From: Shewanella sp.
Lineage (GTDB): Bacteria > Pseudomonadota > Gammaproteobacteria > Enterobacterales > Shewanellaceae
DNA length: 48,701 bases
Reading direction: 5' to 3'
Assembly (NCBI GenBank): GCA_021462625.1
Contig: JAJNAU010000009.1
Span: 1 to 48,701, forward strand
Shown here in pieces: positions 40,641 to 48,701 of the stretch. A program made the translations under genes and the position numbers. Each line of letters opens with the position of its first letter. The stretch's first letter is position 1. The notes beneath the pieces were generated by a model. The model was not told the origin of the DNA and searched no databases. It saw only the letters and a list, made by a program, of their open reading frames with translations.

Positions 40641-40667
40641 GCGCTAATAAATAAAAGTGTGTACACT
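40641..40667 (+). promoter_or_regulatory. Candidate promoter of the M23 peptidase gene
   Basis: TACACT (40662-40667), with an extended TG two bases before it, is a plausible -10 box about 40 bases before the ATG. TTAGCG (40638-40643) lies 18 bases upstream as a weak -35. The palindrome TTAGCGCTAA (40638-40647) overlaps and could be an operator. Confidence 0.35.
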
Positions 40668-40707
40668 TAGGGATGAGTCTTGATTAGTTATTTTGGTTTC
40701 GAATTCA

Positions 40708-42093
40708 ATGGGAAAGGTCGTCACACTGTTCAATTTATTGCCCAGATTGCATCAGGCACTGATAGGTTTACTGCTTCTAATTATCTTTGCAGTGGTGCTG
40801 ACACCCGCAGACGACGCCCAGGCCTCACGTCAAACTCAACCGATCGCCGTCTCTACCAACGCGCTAGCAACGGATGTCGACGTACCTCTGGCCTTTCGTA
40901 CGCCCGAAGCGCCAACAGCGACTGTAAAGGACAAACCTCACGATCCATTTGACGCTGCACCACAACCACAGACTGAGGTAGAAACGCCAACAGTTGCTCC
41001 TCAATTGACCGAAGAAACTGTAAAAGTGCGCAGTGGTGATACGCTGGCAGCAATATTCAACCGCGCCGGGTTTACAGCCCGCGATGTGTATGATGTCACC
41101 CAACTTAAGCAGATGGGCAAAATCGTCCCCAAATTGATGCCGGGCGACAGCATGGCGCTGCTCAAAGATGCCGATGGTAAATTTGCCGGGCTGAAGTACC
41201 AGCCAAGCAAGATAGAGACTCTGGTCGTGAGTCGTCACCCGGATGGATTAAAAGAGTACCTCCTGACCAAAGAAGTCACGCGGGAAGAAAAGTTCGTCAT
41301 CGCCGAGATCACTTCCAACTTCTGGAATGCCGCCGCCAAAGCTGGCCTTACCCCAGCTCAGATTATGGAGCTGGCTACCATCTTTGGCTGGGACATGGAT
41401 TTTGCTCAGGATATTCGTGAAGGCGACAGCTTTGCCCTCATCTATGACGAAGAGTATGCCGATGATCAGTTTCTGCAAAACGGCAATATTCTCGCCGCCG
41501 AATTTATCAACCAGGGCGAGCGTTTTACGGCGGTTCGCTACAAAGACGGCCAGTATTATTCAGAGGATGGCCGCAGTATGCGCAAAGCTTTCCTGAAATC
41601 CCCGGTCGATTTCAAATATGTCAGCTCCAATTTTAATCCCCGTCGATTGCATCCTGTGACAGGTCAGGTCAAAGCGCACCGGGGTGTTGACTATGTGGCC
41701 GCCGTAGGCACTCCCATCAAGGCTGCCGGCGCTGGCCGTGTGATTAAGTCGGCTTATAACAAATACAATGGTAATTATGTGTTTATCAAGCACAATGACA
41801 CCTATACCACCAAGTATCTGCACTTAAACAAGCGTAAAGTGAAACAGGGCCAATATATCAAACAGGGTGAGACCATCGGCACTCTGGGCGGCACAGGTAG
41901 GGTAACTGGCCCTCACCTGCACTATGAATTTATCGTTAATGGCGTGCATCGTAATCCGCGCACAGTCAAGCTGCCCAAAGCCAAGCCCATTGCACAAAAA
42001 GAGCGGCTACAGTTCGATAAGCTCAGTCAGTCTCTGATGGCCAGTATCGAATCTAAAAAACAAAGCCGTTTCGCCCGAGAGAACACTAATTAA
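40708..42093 (+). CDS. M23 family murein endopeptidase with OapA/LysM-like domains (MepM/YebA-like)
   Basis: The 461-residue envelope protein has an N-terminal membrane anchor (LLLLIIFAVVLTP, about residues 18-32). An OapA/LysM-like glycan-binding part follows (VKVRSGDTLAAIFNRAGFT). The C-terminal LytM domain has the zinc ligands His 324 and Asp 328 (HRGVD) and His 405 of HLHYEF. It cuts peptide cross-links in murein for cell growth, by analogy with MepM. ATG 40708 is the likely start; TTG 15 bases upstream is possible. The anmK ATG follows the TAA directly, linking murein cutting with recycling. Confidence 0.9.
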   Translation: MGKVVTLFNLLPRLHQALIGLLLLIIFAVVLTPADDAQASRQTQPIAVSTNALATDVDVPLAFRTPEAPTATVKDKPHDPFDAAPQPQTEVETPTVAPQLTEETVKVRSGDTLAAIFNRAGFTARDVYDVTQLKQMGKIVPKLMPGDSMALLKDADGKFAGLKYQPSKIETLVVSRHPDGLKEYLLTKEVTREEKFVIAEITSNFWNAAAKAGLTPAQIMELATIFGWDMDFAQDIREGDSFALIYDEEYADDQFLQNGNILAAEFINQGERFTAVRYKDGQYYSEDGRSMRKAFLKSPVDFKYVSSNFNPRRLHPVTGQVKAHRGVDYVAAVGTPIKAAGAGRVIKSAYNKYNGNYVFIKHNDTYTTKYLHLNKRKVKQGQYIKQGETIGTLGGTGRVTGPHLHYEFIVNGVHRNPRTVKLPKAKPIAQKERLQFDKLSQSLMASIESKKQSRFARENTN

Positions 42094-43200
42094 ATGAGTA
42101 AACTGTTTATAGGACTCATGTCCGGCACCAGCATGGATGGCGTTGACGCCGTGTTGGTCGATTTCACTGCTGCCAGCCCCAAATTGATTAGCGGCCATTC
42201 CGAGCCTATGCCGGATCATCTGTTCAAAGGGTTACAGCGCTTATGCCAACCTGGTACCGACGAAATCAACCGACTGGGCAGGCTGGATCGCACTGTGGGT
42301 AAACTCTTTGCCGAAGCCGTTAATCAACTGCTGGCCAAAACCGGCGTTTCACCACTTGAGGTTGTAGCTATCGGCAGCCATGGGCAAACCGTTCGTCATA
42401 TGCCCAACTTGGATACCGGCTACACATTGCAGATTGGTGACCCCAACACCATAGCCGTGGAAACCGGCATCAACGTAATTGCTGATTTTCGCCGCAAAGA
42501 CGTGGCGCTGGGCGGCCAGGGCGCCCCATTGGTACCTGCGTTCCATCAGGAAATGTTTGCCGCTGCGGATACAGTCCGGGTGATCCTCAACATTGGGGGC
42601 ATTGCCAATATTACCTTTCTGCCCGGCGACAGAAATAAAGTACTGGGATTCGATACTGGCCCCGGCAACGCTCTTATCGATGTGTGGGTACAGCAGCATC
42701 TGCAAACCCCCTTTGACCAGGATGGCGCTTGGGCGGCATCAGGCAAGACCAACGTAGAGCTGCTCAAGCAAATGATGTCTCACGCCTACTTTGCCCAGAA
42801 CTTCCCGAAAAGCACAGGCAAAGAGCTGTTTAATCACGCTTGGCTTGAACATCAGTTGGCGGAATTCAGACATCTGAAGGATCAGGATATTCAGTCAACG
42901 CTGCTGGATTTAACCTGTCATACCATAGCGAACGAGGTGCTGAAACTAGCCAGTACCGGCGAACTGTATGCCTGCGGTGGTGGCGCCATGAACACTGAAT
43001 TGATGCGCCGCCTGCAGTTACTTCTGCCGGGCTTCAGAATTGCGACCACGGCACAACTGGGTGTCGATCCCAAATGGGTTGAAGCCATCGCCTTTGCCTG
43101 GCTGGCGATGCGCTTCGAACAGGGGCTGCCAGCTAACTTGCCGGCAGTGACCGGTGCCCGTCGTCAGGTCGTGCTGGGGGCCCGTTACCCCGTAGCCTGA
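42094..43200 (+). CDS. anmK: Anhydro-N-acetylmuramic acid kinase
   Basis: The 368-residue cytoplasmic enzyme opens and phosphorylates anhydro-N-acetylmuramate in murein recycling. The signature [12 protein letters not shown] is at 6-17, and later motifs [24 protein letters not shown] and ACGGGAMN match the sugar-kinase fold. The ATG directly follows the preceding TAA. It converges with a CadC-like gene, with only 6 bases between. Length is normal. Confidence 0.96.
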   Translation: MSKLFIGLMSGTSMDGVDAVLVDFTAASPKLISGHSEPMPDHLFKGLQRLCQPGTDEINRLGRLDRTVGKLFAEAVNQLLAKTGVSPLEVVAIGSHGQTVRHMPNLDTGYTLQIGDPNTIAVETGINVIADFRRKDVALGGQGAPLVPAFHQEMFAAADTVRVILNIGGIANITFLPGDRNKVLGFDTGPGNALIDVWVQQHLQTPFDQDGAWAASGKTNVELLKQMMSHAYFAQNFPKSTGKELFNHAWLEHQLAEFRHLKDQDIQSTLLDLTCHTIANEVLKLASTGELYACGGGAMNTELMRRLQLLLPGFRIATTAQLGVDPKWVEAIAFAWLAMRFEQGLPANLPAVTGARRQVVLGARYPVA

Positions 43201-43206
43201 GGACAA

Positions 43207-45378
43207 TTACCTTTGCTGCAGGTGGTTCAATCGCATAATGTCCCGCTGCGGATAATCTGTCAGTGTCATCAACAGCCGCTGCTTCGCGGATATATATGCA
43301 AAAGTGCCAAATGTTGACAGGTAGTTTAGCGAAATGCGCAGAATACCGCGGGTCTGATTGGTCTGCCTGTCCCAAAAACTCACTATATGCTCAACGCCGC
43401 TGGCTCTTTGCTTAAAATACACCCCCTGTGGAACAGCCACCCAATTGAAGCCATCGGCGAGATACACACCCGCCGGTGCTGACTGCCAGTCGATGTTACT
43501 GTCCTGTCCTCTGATTAATGGTATTGGCGAAGGAAGATTATCTCCCTTTGCCAGGGCTGTTTCATAAGCTTCTATATCCAACTGCCACAGGCCGGGCTCA
43601 TCCCGTCGACTGAAAACCAGCAGATTGTCCAAAACTATCTGTCCACGGGCTATGCTCAAATCGTTGAGAACCACTGGCTTGGCACCATCCAGCAGGAATT
43701 TCACCAACTGATTGTCGATGGACGAATAGATAGCTTTGTCGTCCGGTCCCCAAAACAAACGGGTGTGATTGCTGTAGGGCGAGGCAACTACAGACATCTC
43801 GCCATTATCCAGATGTAACACAAAGATTTGATTACCCTCATTGAGTTCATCCGGGGCGATAAAGGCAATTTTATTGCCGTCCGCAGACCACCTAGGGTAA
43901 AGCGCACGGCCCTGGATAAAAGTATGCTGAATGCGGTTATTCCCCTGATCGTCGGACGTCCAAATTTCATTGAAGCCGGTTTCATTGGAGGTGTAGACCA
44001 CCCGACCAGCTTTCTCCGAATAGTCAGGTAAACGCTGAGCATAGCCAGAGTAGAACAGCGGATAAGGCGCCTGAGGAATGGTTTTGTCCACATCCATATA
44101 AGCAATATCGTACTGGCGGGCATAGTGGTTGTAGACCAAATCCGAGCTGCCGGGAATAAACTTGGGGTAGCTTATACCGGGAACCGCCAGATCCGCCACT
44201 TTACCGGTATCCAGATCCAGACTGAAACCCCGTCTCACTCCTGAACTTTCCACACCGAACACCAGTTGTCTGCCGCTGTGATGCCAGGTCAAGCCGCGAA
44301 TATCCTCCATGCCCTGAGTCAAAGCCCGCTCTTCTCCCGTGGTCAAATCGTACAGGAAGATATCTTCCGTAATATTGCTCAATCGTCTGGCTATTGCTAG
44401 ATATCTGCCGTCCGGGCTGAATGCCAAATCACGGGCGACACCAGTGCAACCCCGCTGACACTGGATTTTATGGGGGATGGGTTCATTACTCTCCAGCCGG
44501 ATAATATATACTTCATCATTGTCACCCGGCACGTTATGAATATAGGCTAACTGACTGCCATCTGGCGAAATATCCAGTGCGCTTCTATAAGAGTTACAGG
44601 GTGTCAGATAACGTACCTGGCCTGAGCTCACCTGCATTTCCGCAAAAAAGCACCGCTTGTCCTCCGCCCGCCGACTGGGATAATAGAGATATTCCCCTCC
44701 AGGATGCCAGACCGCCCTTGCCTCTTCAGAATCCCTGGGAGACAAACGTTTTGGCAGTGCACCTTCTAACAAAATTTCCTTCAGAAACAGGCCGTAGTTA
44801 CTGCCATGGCGGGCACCACCATAAACCAGATAGCGCCCATTGGGAGAGACTGCCGGAAACCGTTCTGAGCCATCTTCCGTGGTTAATTGACTGATTTCTC
44901 TACTACTCCGAGTTTCTACTCCGGTCCACAGCATATAGACCATGGTCACCATCACCAAAGCAACCAACAGTAAGGCACTGAGAGAGTGGCGACGGAACTG
45001 ACGGAAACTGACCTCAACCTGATCAACACCACTGACCACAGCTTCATCGAACCGGGGCGCAATCAACAACCGATACCCGATCTTGCGCACCGTATCAATG
45101 ACGGTGTCATCTCCCAACGCTGTCAAATGCTGGCGCAAATGCCAAATCGCATTCGTGAGTGCCTTGTTGCCCACGTACCCATTGCCATCCCACACGGTTT
45201 CAATCAATTCATCCCGAGTCACCACATCCGGATAGCCACGGGCCAACTGTGCCAGCACCTCAATGAACTTGGGCTGCAACGACAATTTCTCCTGGCCATC
45301 AAAACTCAGGCTGTTGTCAGACAGATCAACCCGGCAATTGCCCAGATTGAAGTTGGATATTTTTGTTGTTTTTTCCAT
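43207..45378 (-). CDS. CadC-like membrane transcription regulator with TolB/PD40 repeats
   Basis: The 723-residue protein has an N-terminal winged-helix DNA-binding domain (OmpR/PhoB type, residues 8-108; ALTNAIWHLRQHLTALGDD contains the recognition helix). One membrane span is at about 133-151. A large periplasmic part carries β-propeller repeats with motifs such as SPDGSQLAYI and SPDGRYLAIA. Such proteins sense a periplasmic signal and act on DNA while still in the membrane. It is divergent from the S9 protease gene, about 235 bases away, and may control it. The signal is unknown. Confidence 0.88.
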   Translation of the reverse strand: MEKTTKISNFNLGNCRVDLSDNSLSFDGQEKLSLQPKFIEVLAQLARGYPDVVTRDELIETVWDGNGYVGNKALTNAIWHLRQHLTALGDDTVIDTVRKIGYRLLIAPRFDEAVVSGVDQVEVSFRQFRRHSLSALLLVALVMVTMVYMLWTGVETRSSREISQLTTEDGSERFPAVSPNGRYLVYGGARHGSNYGLFLKEILLEGALPKRLSPRDSEEARAVWHPGGEYLYYPSRRAEDKRCFFAEMQVSSGQVRYLTPCNSYRSALDISPDGSQLAYIHNVPGDNDEVYIIRLESNEPIPHKIQCQRGCTGVARDLAFSPDGRYLAIARRLSNITEDIFLYDLTTGEERALTQGMEDIRGLTWHHSGRQLVFGVESSGVRRGFSLDLDTGKVADLAVPGISYPKFIPGSSDLVYNHYARQYDIAYMDVDKTIPQAPYPLFYSGYAQRLPDYSEKAGRVVYTSNETGFNEIWTSDDQGNNRIQHTFIQGRALYPRWSADGNKIAFIAPDELNEGNQIFVLHLDNGEMSVVASPYSNHTRLFWGPDDKAIYSSIDNQLVKFLLDGAKPVVLNDLSIARGQIVLDNLLVFSRRDEPGLWQLDIEAYETALAKGDNLPSPIPLIRGQDSNIDWQSAPAGVYLADGFNWVAVPQGVYFKQRASGVEHIVSFWDRQTNQTRGILRISLNYLSTFGTFAYISAKQRLLMTLTDYPQRDIMRLNHLQQR

Positions 45379-45613
45379 ATTCTGGATCCGATGGTACCGG
45401 TATGGGACAAAGGTCTTATGCGCACAATGCTAACCAATTAATTTACATAAAAATAGATATTAAATAGAGAATAAAACAAGTGAGAAAGGAGGGAGCTCCC
45501 CTTGCACTCGCTCTGCGCTTCCAATAAAAAACTGAACTGAGTGAATTACAAGAAGTGATAGGCAGACCTTCGGCCAAGCCACATCAGCCGGGGCAAGCCC
45601 AAGGATGACAGAG

Positions 45614-48043
45614 ATGAGAACCATTTTCGCCCTGACAGCCGCCCTGTTGCTGTTCAACCCCTTAACCCTCGCCAACGAATATCAGACGCCGCCCACAGCA
45701 CTGCAACAGGTTGTTGAGCAGCCTGGAAGTATTAATACCCTGCTGTCACAGGACAAACGTTGGCTGGCCGTGTTGGGAAAGTCCAGCACGCCGAGTATCT
45801 CAATGCTGACTCAGCCAGAAGTGAGGTTGGCCGGCCTGAGAATCAATCCTGTCAGCCTAACACCCAGTCGCCCCGGTAACAGCTATCAGTCCCTGACACT
45901 CATCCCACTGGATGAAGACGATAGCCAAGGCACAGAGATCCCGCTGCCAGCTGGCGTGAGTCTAAGCCATGGTAGTTTTTCTCCCAACAGCCGCTACTTC
46001 TCCTTTACCGGGCTGAGTGATACAGGCGCCTGGCCTTACATTGTCAGCCTGAAGGACTTTTCCGTGACTAAACTGGAGCAGGCCAGACTGAATGCGACTT
46101 TGTCTGGTGCAGTTCATTGGCTCGTTGACGGCAGTGCTATGCTTGCACGCCTGGCCGTAGCGGAAAACTTCATCCCCCGAGCAGAACCTGCAGACTCGCT
46201 GGCTCCCCTGATAAAGGCCACCTCTGAACAAAAAGCCCCTAGGCGGACCTATCAGGACTTGCTGAAATCCCCTGCTGATGCAGCCTATTTCAGGCAATTG
46301 ACTTTAACTCAGCTAGCCCTGATAAGCCCGGATGGCACGCAGCGTAAACTCGTCAGTCCTGCTATTTTCAATCGGGTCAGTCTGTCGCCGGACAATCGTT
46401 TTATCCTCATCGGTAAATTGACCGAGCCTTTTTCATTGCGGATGAAATATCAGGACTTCAGTCAGCAGATGAGCATTCTGAGTCTGACTGATGGCCGGGA
46501 ACAACTGCTGGCCCAGTTGCCCAGCGGTGAACATCGCCCACCAGGCCCGGATTCGGTCACTCCGGGGACACGAAATTACCAATGGCATCCGGCCATGTCG
46601 GCAACAATAACCTGGGTTACTGCCGCAGATCAGGGTGACGGCACCCGTGACGCTGATATCAGGGACAGACTTTATTTGCTGAATGTTCCCTTCGATGGCC
46701 AGGCAGTCAGTCTTGTGGCCACGCCGCAGCGTATCGCTGATATTGACTGGATTGATACCCAAACCGCGCTCATTACCCAGATCAATCGCCAAGAACAACA
46801 AATCACGGTGAGCCTGCTTGATGAGCGAGGGCTGACTCTCTGGCATCAACGGGCCCTCAGGGATACCTATGACAACCCGGGCGTACTGTATACCCAGCGC
46901 AATGTCTTTGGCCGCCAACTTATCGCAGTCGCAGATGGGCACTTGTTGCACTATGGACTGGGGGCGTCGGATAAAGGTTATCGCCCGTTTTTAAAGAGAA
47001 CATCGCTGACTGATGGTCAAAGCACTACGCTATGGCAAACCCGGGAAGGTAAGTACCAACGGGTTAAATACGTACTGAGTCAAAAGCCACTACAATTAAT
47101 TATTAGCAGCGAGAGCCGCACTGAGGCGCCAGCGCTGTACCAATTGGATGTCGCATCAGGAACAAGCCGGTTGCTGTATCAGCAACACGATGCTCTGTCG
47201 GCTTTCAAAGGCATACAGAAGCAGTTGCTCAACTTCACCCGCAGCGATGGACTGCCACTGTCGGGAACCCTGTATCTTCCTGCTGGCTACACGCCTTCAC
47301 AGGGGTCGCTGCCGGTGCTGATGTGGGCTTATCCCAGAGAGTACAAAGACAAATCGGTCGCCGCTCAGGTGACCTTTTCTGAGCATAAGTATCTGAGCAT
47401 CAGCCCCCGCAGCCCAGTCGCATTGGTGTCACAGGGATATGCGGTTTTTGATCGGGTCGCCATGCCCATAGTGGGCGAAGGCAGCAGCAGACCCAATGAC
47501 AGCTTCAGGCAACAACTGATAGCCAACGCTGAAGCCGCGGTGAAGGTACTGGTCGAAATGGACATTGCCGACCCACAGCGTATCGCTGTAGGCGGCCATT
47601 CCTATGGTGCCTTTATGGTAGCGAACCTGTTGGCCCACACTGACTTGTTTGCTGCGGGCATCGCCCGCAGTGGTGCTTATAACCGCTCGCTGACGCCCTT
47701 TGGATTTCAAAACGAAGAACGTAATTACTGGCAGGCAACTGAGCTATATCAGTCCATGTCGCCTTTTGCTCACGCCCACCAAATCAATGAACCGATTTTG
47801 CTGATCCACGGCGAATTGGATGCCAACTCAGGCACATTCCCCATGCAGTCCGAGCGTCTGTTCAACGCAATTGCAGGTTTGGGCGGCACCGCCAGATTGG
47901 TGATTCTGCCCTGGGAGAGCCACAGCTACGTGGCGAAAGAATCTCTCAATCATCTGCTGTGGGAACAGCTTAACTGGCTGGACAGCTATCTCAAGCCAAG
48001 CCGGACATCGGCTGACGCAGACGTGCAACAAGGAGCATTATGA
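45614..48043 (+). CDS. Exported S9 family protease related to plant glutamyl endopeptidase (S9D type)
   Basis: The 809-residue serine protease has a signal peptide (MRTIFALTAALLLFNPLTLA). The N-terminal β-propeller is followed by an α/β-hydrolase domain. The catalytic triad is Ser 663 (GGHSYGAF), Asp 736 (GELDANSG) and His 770 (WESHSY). Segments SGAYNRSLTPFGFQNEERN and LPVLMWAYPREYKDK closely resemble chloroplast glutamyl endopeptidase, so cleavage after Glu is a reasonable guess. ATG 45614 is preferred, with AAGG 8 bases before it; ATG 45605 abuts that site. Its stop overlaps the alkaline phosphatase pseudogene ATG, so they formed an operon. Periplasmic. Confidence 0.9.
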   Translation: MRTIFALTAALLLFNPLTLANEYQTPPTALQQVVEQPGSINTLLSQDKRWLAVLGKSSTPSISMLTQPEVRLAGLRINPVSLTPSRPGNSYQSLTLIPLDEDDSQGTEIPLPAGVSLSHGSFSPNSRYFSFTGLSDTGAWPYIVSLKDFSVTKLEQARLNATLSGAVHWLVDGSAMLARLAVAENFIPRAEPADSLAPLIKATSEQKAPRRTYQDLLKSPADAAYFRQLTLTQLALISPDGTQRKLVSPAIFNRVSLSPDNRFILIGKLTEPFSLRMKYQDFSQQMSILSLTDGREQLLAQLPSGEHRPPGPDSVTPGTRNYQWHPAMSATITWVTAADQGDGTRDADIRDRLYLLNVPFDGQAVSLVATPQRIADIDWIDTQTALITQINRQEQQITVSLLDERGLTLWHQRALRDTYDNPGVLYTQRNVFGRQLIAVADGHLLHYGLGASDKGYRPFLKRTSLTDGQSTTLWQTREGKYQRVKYVLSQKPLQLIISSESRTEAPALYQLDVASGTSRLLYQQHDALSAFKGIQKQLLNFTRSDGLPLSGTLYLPAGYTPSQGSLPVLMWAYPREYKDKSVAAQVTFSEHKYLSISPRSPVALVSQGYAVFDRVAMPIVGEGSSRPNDSFRQQLIANAEAAVKVLVEMDIADPQRIAVGGHSYGAFMVANLLAHTDLFAAGIARSGAYNRSLTPFGFQNEERNYWQATELYQSMSPFAHAHQINEPILLIHGELDANSGTFPMQSERLFNAIAGLGGTARLVILPWESHSYVAKESLNHLLWEQLNWLDSYLKPSRTSADADVQQGAL

Positions 48044-48592
48044 CCAATTGCATTTACCGAATTGGGCTCATCCTGAGTCTCGGTTTTTCAAGCCTTGCCA
48101 CTCAAGCCAGAGCCACTCCCTGAAATATGGTATTGCTGATCGGTGATGGCATGGGACCGGCCTACACCACAGCTTACCGTTACTCCCGTGCGGGGGGGCA
48201 CCGCCAATCCACCACAGCCTACCATTTTTGACTCGCTGCGGGTCGGCATGACCACAACATTTCCCGATGACGATACCTGGGTGACCGACTCGGCGGCTGC
48301 GACAACAGCCCTCGCAACCGGCCACAAAACCTATAATGGCGCCATTGGCATCGACCGGCATGAGGCCCCACAGACCAGCTTGGTCGAAGAGGCCAGAAAC
48401 CGGGGAATGCTGATCGGGGTAATTGCCACATCGCAAATCAACCACGCAACCCTGGCAAGCTTTCTGGCACACAACAAACACCGTAAAAACTACAACACCA
48501 ACGCCGATGGCTATCTGGGTGAAGATAGCCAGTCGGCAGTTGCCGAACTGCTTCTGGGGGGGGCGGAACCAGCTACTCTTTTCGACCTGATA
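48040..48592 (+). pseudogene. Alkaline phosphatase pseudogene (5' part)
   Basis: An ATG overlaps the protease stop (ATGA). The product begins with a signal peptide (GLILSLGFSSLATQARA) and then NMVLLIGDGMGPAYTTAYRY, typical of PhoA-like alkaline phosphatases. Three lesions are visible. A TGA replaces codon 28 (48121-48123). A seven-G run (48192-48198) shifts the frame by one base; six G would restore RAGGTANPPQPTIFDSL. A MITE interrupts the gene at 48593. Between these, VTDSAAATTALATGHKT carries the catalytic Ser and metal-site residues intact. The gene continues beyond the window. The organism probably no longer makes this enzyme from here. Confidence 0.88.
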
Positions 48593-48701
48593 CTAGGGTC
48601 TGTTGACCTGTCATGGTTGAATTTTGCTCGTTCTAGACGCGCTTTAATCGCGACGCAAGGTGTGCCGCCTAGTGGGCCTAAGCAAATACCTTGCAACAAA
48701 G
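48593..48701 (+). mobile_element. MITE copy inserted in the alkaline phosphatase pseudogene (partial, runs off the window)
   Basis: CTAGGGTCTGTTGACCTGTC begins at 48593 and matches the inverted orientation of the 37588-37856 element through the window end, with only a few substitutions. The A base before CTAG is the same as at the other copies. The far end and any target duplication are outside the window. Confidence 0.88.

Noticed and set aside
48192..48198. Phase variation through the seven-G run
   Set aside because: The gene also has a stop codon upstream and an insertion downstream, so switching the run could not restore a product.
48554..48562. Eight-G run in the alkaline phosphatase sequence as another frameshift
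   Set aside because: The frame reads on through it sensibly as LLLGGAEPA, so no lesion is needed there.

Overview
The window looks like chromosomal DNA of a Shewanella-type gammaproteobacterium. The evidence is gene content and order: ygfB, ubiH, ubiI and gcvTHP diverging from zapA, 6S RNA and ygfA; a stand-alone HPt gene (hptA type) beside yhcC and gltBD; and mtn, a CobD-like gene, tyrS, an OapA/M23 peptidase and anmK. The organism is inferred from this synteny and protein resemblance only; no database search was made.

Layout. Positions 1-270 hold the end of an IS256-family element that appears to have landed in the start of an IS110-family transposase. From 275 to 4314 (minus strand) is a putrescine transporter operon, potFGHI, in which the ATPase gene potG has an in-frame TAG just before its Walker A motif. 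Two small membrane-protein genes follow on the plus strand (4698-5635). From 15339 down to 5667 (minus strand) lies a tightly coupled eleven-gene operon: DUF523/DUF1722 protein, MerR regulator, photolyase, SnoaL-like protein, SDR, FAD oxidoreductase, DUF1365, Cfa-type methyltransferase, DUF2878, chalcone-isomerase-like protein and DUF3833 lipoprotein. It reads as a light or singlet-oxygen stress operon joining DNA repair to membrane lipid modification, and it has a cluster of TGTACA boxes upstream. It is the best candidate here for an incompletely described system.

From 16085 to 23979 (minus strand) are the glycine cleavage operon and the ubiquinone hydroxylases UbiI and UbiH, then ygfB. On the plus strand zapA, ssrS (6S RNA) and ygfA follow, then a DUF808 membrane protein (minus) and rpiA (plus). 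From 27734 to 37437 are hptA and yhcC (minus), gltB-gltD (glutamate synthase), mtn and a divergent CobD-like membrane protein. From 38275 to 43200 are two small exported proteins, tyrS (minus), the OapA/M23 endopeptidase and anmK. The window ends with a CadC-like membrane regulator (minus) divergent from an S9D-type exported protease, followed by an alkaline phosphatase pseudogene.

Mobile and decaying DNA. A MITE with 19-20 bp inverted termini has one complete copy (37588-37856), a one-ended fragment after ygfA, a copy breaking the alkaline phosphatase gene at the window end, and an older diverged relative near 15640. A second small inverted-repeat family with GAAGGTGCGAA termini recurs in intergenic DNA. 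With the potG nonsense codon and the three lesions in the phosphatase gene, this suggests a genome with recent element activity and some gene decay.
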